Origin: Eucalyptus grandis
Lineage: Eukaryota; Streptophyta; Magnoliopsida; Myrtales; Myrtaceae
Direction: 5' to 3'
Assembly (NCBI RefSeq): GCF_016545825.1
Contig: NC_052613.1
Span: forward strand, 5,890,001 to 5,954,000
Length of the DNA stretch: 64,000 nucleotides
The position numbers and the translations under genes were made by a program. Shown here piece after piece: positions 55,990-64,000 of this stretch. Each line of letters starts with the position of its first letter. Positions within the stretch are counted from its first letter, which is position 1. The notes beneath the pieces were generated by a model. It searched no databases. It worked only from the letters and a program-made list of their open reading frames with translations, and was not told the DNA's origin.

Positions 55990-57120
55990 TGGTGAGGATA
56001 CATTAACAAATGGTCCTTCGACTCCATCCTACTTGGATGCGTCAACACTAAGGAAGCCACTCAGTTGATGGAAGAAATACATGAAGGAGTGTGTAGTCCT
56101 CACATGAATGGCCACATATTAGCCAAGAAAATTATAAGGCTAGGTTACTTCTGGCTGACCTTGGAGAGTGATTGCATTCAACATGTTTGGAGTAACCACC
56201 ATTGTCAAATTTATAGAGATAAGATAAATGTCCCTCCAAATGAGCTACATCAATTGTCGGAACCATGGCCCTTTTTCAATGTGGGGCATCGACATAATTG
56301 GCCCAATTAATCCAAAAGCCTCGAATGGTCATCGTTTCATCCTTATTGCCATCAATTACTTCACAAAATGGATAGAGGCAACTTCCTATGCAATTGTCAC
56401 TGCAAAGAATGTCGTAAAGTTTGTGTGTTGTGATATTATCGCCCATTATGGCATGCCTGAAGCTATCATCACTAACAACGGGACGAAGCAAAACATCAAG
56501 CTTGTCAATGATTTGTTCAAGAATTTTAAAATTCGTCATTTGAATCCATCGCCTTATAGCCTACAGATGAATGGTACTATTGAAGCAATGAGTAAAAACA
56601 TCAAAAAGGCTTCCTTACGCTCTAATGGTGTATAAGACTTCAATTTGCACCTCTGTTGAGGCAACTGCTTTTTCTCTGGTGTATGGCATGGAAGTAGTCT
56701 TGCCAGTTGAAGTAGAAATCCCTTATCTAAGAGTGTTGTCTCAGTCTAAGTAGAAAGAAGCTAAATGGGTGCAACAGAGGCATGACTAGCTCAATATAAT
56801 TGATGAAAAACAATTGAGTGAAAAAGCCGTATGCACGAGACAAGCATATGACCGCATGTCATGGCCAGTGTTATCAACATCGGGTGGCCAAGTCTTTCAA
56901 TTGGAAGGTTTGCCCAAGACATTTCAAGGTCCACAATTTGGTGCTATGCAAGATGCTACCAATTAACCTTGATCCTTGTGGCAAGTTCACTCCAAATTAC
57001 AGTGGGCCATACATTGTGAAGAAAGTACTTCTTTGAGGTGCTTTAATCTTGGCAGAAATGGATGGACGAGAATTCATGAATCTTGTAAATTCTGATGCTA
57101 TGAAAAAGTACTATCCATGA
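55990..57120 (+). pseudogene. Integrase remnant and end of the polyprotein
   Basis: The zinc-binding part (EIHEGVCSPHMNGHILAKKI, 56071) has lost a Cys of the HHCC set. The core has GIDIIGPI (first Asp, near 56287). The second catalytic Asp is Asn (ITNNG, 56474), while the last Glu remains (GTIEAMSKN, 56582). Frameshifts lie at 56260 and 56630. VYGMEVVLPVEVEIP follows, and the polyprotein end KKYYP and stop is at 57117-57120. Non-functional. Confidence 0.8.
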
Positions 57121-57240
57121 ATAAAAAGGGCTTGTAAAAGCCTTTTCCTCACTCAAAGTTGACCATATCTCTAGTGTATAATGATGTGTGTTTTATTTTT
57201 GCGGGGGCAAAAAATGGATGTGAACGACGATGTCCTCTAT

Positions 57241-57284
57241 CTTTGTAAGGAACCTCTATGAGCTCCCTTACAAAGAGGGGGCAA
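57241..57284 (+). other. Stem-loop followed by a purine tract (polypurine-tract-like)
   Basis: CTTTGTAAGG (57241-57250) pairs perfectly with CCTTACAAAG (57266-57275) around a 15-base loop. It is followed at once by AGGGGGCAAGA. It sits 120 bases after the polyprotein stop. A diverged second copy is at 59553-59590. Confidence 0.6.
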
Positions 57285-58925
57285 GACACAGACACCTAAT
57301 AGCTTTGACTTTATGATCCGATGTGCAGGAATAGAGCATAGCCTCTTTATCATTATAAAATGCTTTAACATGATATTGTGCAATTCACCAATTTCACTTG
57401 AAATTTATCATAATGGATAATTCAGTGAATGATGTCGAGTTACTTGAACATGCCAAAGGAGGTGTGAAATGCAAGCCTTATCCCATACACAATCTCTTGT
57501 CTATTCATTGTGAGGTGAGTATGGAAAAATTTCGTGTCCGCAAGGTAAATAGTTTTCTCGCAAAAGGTACGACAACTAAAATGATGAGAAGCATTTCATT
57601 TCTCTGCATGTGAACCTTTGTTTAACCCTTTTTGAGCCTAAATACTTGAAGACTTTCTTTCATATTACCCCTTGTCAAGGACCACCCCACATCGGGGCAA
57701 ATGGAGGTAAGTCGACATTAGAGGTAAGGGAAATGGATAGAAATTTTCTTGCTCTCACTTGCATCAATTCTCATGTGTTATTATTTAATGAACCCATACG
57801 AAATTTAAGTGCCTCGGGATGACAGAGAGCATTTCTTTCTCTATCTTACATACTTATATCCATTGTGTGGCCCACTTGAGCTTGCAATTTCCATTTCATA
57901 TGAATCCAATTGGTGATTATACCCCCACCTTAGGGCAAGCTGACCATATAAGTAGCTAATCTAGAGTGCTAATTGAAGACAAAAACCTCTTAGCACAAAA
58001 TCCTAAAAAAGAATATAAAAGAGAAAAATGATTGATGAATTGGGGGCATAAAAAAGTAGCGTGCTTGGTAAAAGCAAGGCAATTGTCCATCATCAAAGAA
58101 AAGAACTTGGAAAAAAAATTGTTGAGAAAAGATCCCAAGTAGAGTAATCATTGTACTACAAGGAGACAAGTGGTAAACTCTCGAAGTCAATAAGGGCATC
58201 TGTCAGGAAGAAAATCCGTGGAAAAGAAAAAAAAAACCAGTGACAAGCCCTGAATGATCACCAACTCTCACCCCATCTATACACATCTTTGAGCCTGATG
58301 AGTCCTTTTGTTTCCGAACCCATGAACCTAGCCTACGTTACGTCCCTTGCAAAGTCTCTTCATATCAAGCGCTTGAATTAATGTAGGACTTTATATGTTT
58401 ATAATATTTGCTTGAAAAAGTGCAAGCAAGGTTTTTTCTATCTTATTTCGCAATGTTCTTGACTTGTAAACCCAGAGACAATAATCGTAAAATATTCCTT
58501 GCTGAGCAATCAAATTTTCCTTTGCTAAGCTGTTAACCAAGTTCACAATACGATCCTGGTAAAGACCCCTCAGATTGGTAAATCGCACTCTTGTGAGAAA
58601 ACTTGAACTCTTGTCGACAAGATGATGATAAGATTAAGTATGATGATAAGATTGAGTGATTTATATATTCCCACAGCAATGGTCGGGACAAATAACCCCT
58701 CCTAAATGAGAGTGAGTGAAAAGCCTTTTCACATTGAAAGTGTCTCATTTAGCATGTTCAAGAAGCCCACGTTATAAGTGAAAATTGTCTTAATGATAAT
58801 TTTTCCCAGTGGAAATTTGATAAAGCCATTATGCATGGACCTTCATTGAGTTTTAAAGAATGAATTTTTTCCTCAAAGATTAAAGGATTCATCTTTGAAG
58901 CCCCGAGTTTGTCTAATCACTTTTG
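57285..58925 (+). other. 3' non-coding part of the retrotransposon
   Basis: Short frames only (57398-57613, 57610-57822), without recognised domains. The sequence near 58285-58370 has the frame PMNLAYVTSLAKSLHIK, but nothing identifies it. Confidence 0.45.
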
Positions 58926-58929
58926 AATC

Positions 58930-59265
58930 TTCGGAATACTTGATGAGAATTTCAAGTACCCATTTATAAAATATTTTCAAATGTCCAGTGTGAATTCTAG
59001 ATATTTGAATCTCTAAACACTTGATGTGACTTCCAGGCGTTTATCTTTTCAAGCATCTGATGTGATTTCCAGGTGTTTAGTAAATGCTTTCAAATGTTTG
59101 ACATGAACATCAAATTTTTGAAACTTCAAATACCTTATGTAACTTCCTGGTGTTTGGTCTCTTTCAGAATTTGATGAGAATTCCAGATCCCTAGAGAATT
59201 TTTTTTCTTTTCAAAAAAAAATCTTTGAGTCTTTCAATTATCTGAAGAGAGTTCTAGATGTTTAT
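58930..59265 (+). repeat. Degenerate tandem repeat in the 3' part of the retrotransposon
   Basis: About eight units of 35-45 bases share (A/C)TTGATGTGA(C/A)TTCCAGGTGTTT-like cores, near 58938, 58982, 59018, 59056, 59097, 59130, 59165 and 59238. Tandem repeats in this place are known for Tat/Ogre elements. Confidence 0.65.
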
Positions 59266-59552
59266 CGAGTCTCATAGGGATCATTTTGTACCCAATTATG
59301 GTTTTTGAATCTCCATATAAGTATGACAGGTATGTATTTTTCTTTGCATTTGCATTTCATTACATTCTAAAATGGGCATAGACACATTGAGATCCATGTT
59401 CCTGACCAAATCATTGCATTGCATTCTTTATTGCATGACCTCGCATTTAAAAATGGGATTAAACTCATTGGAGTCCATTCCTAAAAAAAAAGAGTCGTCG
59501 TATTAACATTTGCGCATTCATTTTTCATGGTGTAAATTTAGGTGTCATTTAT

Positions 59553-59620
59553 CTTTGAAAGAAACCTCTCCAAGCTCTCTTTTAAAGATGAACAGCTATT
59601 GACATCTAAACTTTGACTAT
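59553..59620 (+). other. Second stem-loop and possible true 3' LTR start
   Basis: CTTTGAAAGA (59553) and TCTTTTAAAG (59578-59587) pair imperfectly. The following 'gacatctaaactttgac' parallels 'gacacctaatagctttgac' at 57291. If this marks the tract-LTR junction, the 3' LTR would begin near 59598. Confidence 0.4.
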
Positions 59621-59964
59621 TTTACTTACTTGTTCGCCATATAAAAATGTCAAAATTACATTAAGTATTTCATAACATATTTAGGTAACAATAATATTTG
59701 GGAGCAAACTTATCTGATTTAAATTTGTTCTTTAAAAAAAAAAAAATTGTTCTAAAAAAAATATAGACAATAGAAAAGAGAGTATAAAAAATTATTAGTA
59801 AAATAAACAATTTGGTTGTGGAGGGAAATCTTGAAAGATTTTAGATTTTGGAGACATTTTCTTGTTGAGCATATCACCTCTTTTCGGAAGATGATCGTCG
59901 TTGGTTGAGTGAATATATGCAATTATCTTGGAAAATCTACACTTGCAAACAAACTTTTTTTCTC

Positions 59965-59973
59965 TATAAATAG
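59965..59973 (+). promoter_or_regulatory. TATA box, probable LTR promoter
   Basis: TATAAATAG is followed by a purine-rich leader containing the repeated 'aaaaagtgttcgtgtggttt' / 'aaaaagtgtttgtgaggttt' (60008, 60092). It lies 990 bases before the direct repeat at 60953, so the full LTR is likely larger than that repeat. The GC-rich frame 60173-60448 is inside this part and has no recognised product. Confidence 0.5.
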
Positions 59974-60952
59974 AGAGTGCAAAGCTTCGTGCAAAGGGAG
60001 GATTTGACAAAAAGTGTTCGTGTGGTTTCGTAGGGACAGAAAAATCGGCAAAATGTTGGTGAATTTTCATTTGAAAGAGGAAAATATTGAAAAAAAGTGT
60101 TTGTGAGGTTTCATGGGGAGGCTTCGTTGAAAGAAAGTAAGAAGAGATGGGGAATTTGCAGAGTGCTCCCAAGTGACACAAGTGAAAAGGAAAGGAGAGA
60201 ACGGAGGAAAAAGCCTTGGGAGAGAGAGAGTCACGGCTGAGATCCCTGATGACCCTGCCTTGCTATTTCGCCTACTGTCAAGCACCACCATAGTTGCTAC
60301 CTCCCTCGTGATTTCGTCCCACGTCACCGCTATATTGCTTGTGCGAAGCCCACATCTTGCGGGCTCCTCGCTACCTGTCACAATTTTGATGCTGGTGCTG
60401 CTCCCCGCCTACGCCTGCTGCTCCAAGACGATCGTTGCTTCCCGATGAGTTTTCGCTCCATCCTTCATCCGAATCAGTCCATCAACGCGGAGGTTGATTT
60501 TTCCTGTGCATGTTTTTTATCCATTGGCTGGGCCTCACGGTGGTGTAATTGTCGTTAGACCACCAACTTTTAATCACTGGTTACTCATCAAACACCGATG
60601 AATTCTCAGTCATTCCTCATTTGTCGGTCTGCAAGCCTTGCTGCTGCCCCCTCGAGAAAGCCGTGCCCTGGACTAGGTGATCTCTTTAGACTAAATTTAG
60701 TTCAAATATTCGGTTTCATAGTTTTTAATTCTGACTTGATTTTTTTTATTTATTTAATCATTATGTGATTAGGAAATTTGTCGTGTTAAGTCATAATAAT
60801 CAAGAATATTGAGCTGCGAGACGTTAGTTTAGATTTTTCATTATTTTGACTTTTCATGGCAAATCTACGGATTGCTTTGCATAATTGATTCTCATTAAGA
60901 TAATGTCTCATTGACTTGTATTGGTGGATTATCAATAAGACATATATTTCAA

Positions 60953-61659
60953 TGAGTCATTTGATTAATAAATCATTATGTACACATTGCATACCATACA
61001 TCATATTTTATATCTAGAACTTAGGTGCATACATAATTCATGTTTAAAGCAATGCATGTGATCTTTAAAATCCTTATGGAGTTAGGATAGTATAGAATTT
61101 TCTTTAATAAAACAAAAACCAAATAATAATGTTAGTTAAGTCATATAGATTTCATAGTATGCATGTCATATGTTTCACATTAGTGAATGAGTCACATGTT
61201 CATTGTCTTAATACTCTTGTAATGCAATCAAATCATAATTAATTATTGTTTTTCATGCATTATTAATGATGTATATAGTTCAGTTTCGGATGCGATGGGG
61301 TCATATTTTTCATTGGATCAGATATGGGTTTCGCAGGCTATCTCATGGTGGTGTCTCGGAGCACCGCCGTCCTTTTAGCAGTGCAAAATGTTAAGGGTTC
61401 AATGCATTATGTAGTCTAGATCGTCTTCTTTATGAATAAAGGGACCTTTTTTTCAAAAAGAAAAAGAAAAGAAGAAAATGCCAAAAGATTAGTGTTGCAT
61501 CATTAGGTCACTTTCTTTTCAATGCAAGTTATTAAGGCGTGTTAGTTTTTTTTTTATCTATTTAAAAAGGATAACACAAAGGTCACTTGCCTGGTTAATT
61601 AATGGATTAATTCATAATTAATCCTATTCCATGTCATTGCTATTTCATGTAGATTCCAC

Positions 61660-61703
<44 letters not shown>

Positions 61704-62426
61704 GGAGTTGCATTATTTTATAAAGAAAAATCATAAACGGAACATACATGCTTATAAAATTGCCACGTCATTCATCCCGTATCATGTAGCACACATATTG
61801 TGATGGTTCAAGTTATGTCATATGAATTACATTTCACATGTCATTGAAGTAAAAATCATGCATATTAAATTTAGATTAAGATTGCATATAATCAACATTT
61901 TAAAAAAAATTAGGTGGTTTGTCATTTAGAAATCATGTTTGGGGCATGCATTTGTAATCATCATTTTGTAAGTTTTTTTTTTAATAGAATAAACCTTAAT
62001 AAAGTTGTAGTTTGTTCTGCTTAAGTTTAGTTATAATTTCTTACAATTCATCACTTCAGTTTATTGAATGTTATTTTATTGGTTGTGCACTTGCATGACC
62101 ACCCTTTGCAAGTTAGTGGCTTATGCTAAAATTAATCAAGACTGCTTGCAAAATATTTTTTAAATTAAAATGAAAATGTAGCGAAAGTGCATTAGATTAA
62201 TCTCTAGTTTGTAAGAGTAAAGTATTCTCACATACTTTACTTGAGTTTCTAATCAACCCTAATTGATTAGTGGCGGCTCTAAATTGAGTAAAATTGCATG
62301 TTTAAATGGATTAATTTTTAGTGTCAAGTTACGATTGGTAGGACTTGGGAGGGTCCATGCTAAATCTTCAGACATAGTAATCCATTAGCCTTCTTTGGGT
62401 AATTCACTTTTGGGAAGGTCGCAACA
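60953..62426 (+). repeat. 3' LTR (part shared with the 5' LTR)
   Basis: Begins TGAGTCATTT and ends GCAACA. Aligned with 46510-48008 with many substitutions and small indels, so insertion is old. A (GA)n run (61672-61698) stands where the 5' LTR has (TA)n. The full LTR may start near 59598. Confidence 0.75.
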
Positions 62427-62510
62427 AAGACTTGGATGGAGTGAGAAAACAGCAACAAAGGTGCAGAAGCTAGGCCAGGAAATGGTGCTCTTATACCATG
62501 TCAGAAAACG
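62427..62510 (+). pseudogene. Possible last codons of the interrupted PPR gene
   Basis: Right after the LTR, GACTTGGATGGAGTGAGA reads DLDGVR, then KQQQRCRS and a stop (62431-62475). PPR genes of the same subfamily end with a similar YDG(V/I)R and basic tail after the YELL found at 46485. This suggests that the element sits inside the PPR gene, but the exact junction is blurred. Confidence 0.35.
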
Positions 62511-63851
62511 AAAAAGAAAAGAAACAACGGATGAAGGAAGAGACCTTTTGCGTTTCTCTTATCACGTATTGATCACATGTACAATATTCTTTATATAATG
62601 CAAAGTATGAATAATAAATTGAAAGAGAATATTCTATGCTGATCTAAAGAATCAAATCTAATCTGAAGAGTCAATTCTAATCCTAGATTGATTTATTCAA
62701 TCAACCAATCCTGCAATGATATTGCTTATCTTCCACTGGTAGAACAGTCAAAACACGTCCTCTCCCAATAAAAGTAGTAATAAATGGTGGCTTGAATTTG
62801 TTCATATAAATGTCACATTTTTAATTTCCTCGTCTCAACAGATTTTGCCTTAAGATTTTGGGACAAATTGCGATAGGCTTGCATGTTGTAATAATGTGAG
62901 CTCTTTCTTGCCATCATCCACCTTGGTAATATTTAGAACTAGGCGAAGGTCTTTAAATGGCTTGTTATTTTAACCAAAAGAAACTCATTTCTGTACCCAT
63001 TGAGTTTTTCAAAAGATGTGTCACCTAGGCGTATCGAGAAGTTTTTATTTCGAAAAGACGATAACTTTTTCGAGAATTATCAATGAAAAAAATGTGAAGG
63101 TTTTCTATTATATTCAAGTGGGTGTGGAAGGTCGTTTAAGCAATTGTTTTCGGGTAGAGAGATGGACGTGAAACATTGACAATTTCAGGTCAAGTTGTGG
63201 AGTCTTGGTCCGGCAAGTACTGCTAATGTATACAAAGCCATCTTTTGTTCCCACTGGAGGCGTTGATCGTCATTTCCAAAGAAGCACCTTTTTGTTCGTA
63301 TGCTCTTAGTATGGGATGACATGGAAGGTAGCGGTGGTCACTTTATGCACGTGGAACACTGATAAAAGATTTTCTGTCCATCTTAGCCGTATATATCATC
63401 CAAATGTTGATTTTAAAGGAGGGTTCAACCATCGCATGCATCACCAAACTATGCTTAAAGGTGAATATTCTTGACGCATGCGATCTCCATGTGATAAAAG
63501 TAGTCGCGAATGTTTCTATTATTTTTTAGCCTCGGTAGAGAAGAAAATTGATAATGTTTGATAAAGTTTTGTCTCAGTTGATAACGCTCTTGGAAAAAGA
63601 AGAGGGGAGATCGAGGACTCTGAGCGCGCCAAATTTGTCTAGAATGTAACTAGCATCAGTCGTCAACGATCCTAGGGTTTTCTGTTAAGCAGGTTGCAGT
63701 AGCTCTGGAAGAGCCTCTGCTTTGGAAGGGGAAGCATGCTTAAAAGTTGGCTGTTCTCCATCAGTAATCTTCTCCTTGTTATTGCCAAATTATTGGAAAC
63801 CTTGCGGGCTTGGTCATTTTTGGTTGCCTTTTGCATAAGCATGGAGAGGGA
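62511..63851. other. No gene recognised
   Basis: AT-rich sequence, then GC-richer sequence from 63590. Probably the upstream region of the LEA_2-type copy that follows. The only ORF is within 62395-62598 and spans the LTR border. Confidence 0.4.
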
Positions 63852-64000
63852 ATGGTGAGATTTGAAACAAGCCTAGCGGCTGGAGAAGAATTGTTCGACC
63901 GACGGCTTGGGTCAGCCACCAACCTCCATTTTCGGCCTCTTTGACAAAGCCACTTTACTCCGTGCTCGGTCTGGGTCTAGTAACCTCAAAGGAGCAGAAG
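63852..64000 (+). pseudogene. Start of a LEA_2-type copy, cut by the window edge
   Basis: 'ttgacaaagccact', 'gctcggtctgggtcta' and 'tcaaaggagca' match the start of the inverted pseudogene (25440-25490, read on the minus strand). From ATG 63852, 30 codons lead to TGA at 63942. The frame for LTKPLYSVLGLGL is shifted by one base against the inverted copy, which has one more T. So it is probably frameshifted, unless an undetected intron explains it. The membrane segment would lie beyond the window. Confidence 0.5.

Larger units (their letters stand above)
46510..62426 (+). mobile_element. Decayed Ty3/gypsy Tat-type LTR retrotransposon
   Basis: Direct repeats of about 1.5 kb (46510-48008, 60953-62426) flank 13 kb of internal sequence. 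Order: primer site, ORF1-like region, gag, protease, G-patch-like, reverse transcriptase, RNase H, second RNase H, integrase, long 3' non-coding part. Two RNase H domains and a long 3' region are hallmarks of the Tat/Ogre branch. Every coding part has stops or frameshifts. No matching target duplication was found (GGTAT versus AAGAC). Confidence 0.85.

Noticed and set aside
60173..60448. 91-codon ORF in the 3' LTR region
   Set aside because: Probably leader/LTR sequence downstream of the TATA box at 59965; no motif or partner copy to test it.
1..64000. CRISPR arrays, tRNA or rRNA genes, riboswitches, bacterial operons
   Set aside because: No spaced identical repeats, cloverleaf candidates or rRNA words were noticed. 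Tandem repeats found are microsatellites, minisatellites or transposon parts.

Overview
This is a plant nuclear genome window: AT-rich, gene-poor, full of transposable elements, with GT-AG intron signals, AATAAA polyadenylation signals and plant protein families (LEA_2/NDR1-HIN1-like, LanC-like GCR2, pentatricopeptide repeat). The style of the repeats suggests a dicot tree, possibly Myrtaceae such as Eucalyptus; that placement is a guess. No rRNA, tRNA, CRISPR or prokaryotic feature was seen.

Layout. Positions 1-837 are the 3' part of an LTR. Positions 838-2759 hold a possible solo LTR and unassigned sequence. The central feature is a large direct tandem duplication: unit 1 (2760-24791) and unit 2 (27147-45228), separated by a 2.4 kb spacer with an inverted LEA_2 pseudogene. 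The units are collinear but decayed. Each carries a LanC-like (GCR2) first-exon fragment, a LEA_2 membrane-protein locus, a more decayed neighbouring locus and the same TE insertions. Unit 1 alone has 4.9 kb of private sequence (6429-11352). Only the unit 1 LEA_2 gene (12139-12771) looks intact. The unit 2 copy keeps a long open frame but has lost its in-frame ATG.

The duplication lets insertions be dated against empty sites. It reveals a Mutator-like MITE with a perfect 9-bp target duplication, a TTAA-flanked TIR element and, most unusually, several 10-25 bp A-tailed insertions bounded by 13-17 bp target duplications.

From 45.7 kb on, a pentatricopeptide-repeat pseudogene is followed by a decayed 16 kb Ty3/gypsy Tat-type LTR retrotransposon (46510-62426). 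It retains recognisable gag, protease, G-patch-like, reverse transcriptase, two RNase H and integrase remnants. The sequence after it may hold the tail of the PPR gene. The last 150 bases begin another LEA_2-family copy, so the LEA_2 cluster probably continues to the right.

Most of the window is not expressed coding sequence. One gene is proposed as functional; the rest are gene remnants and mobile DNA.
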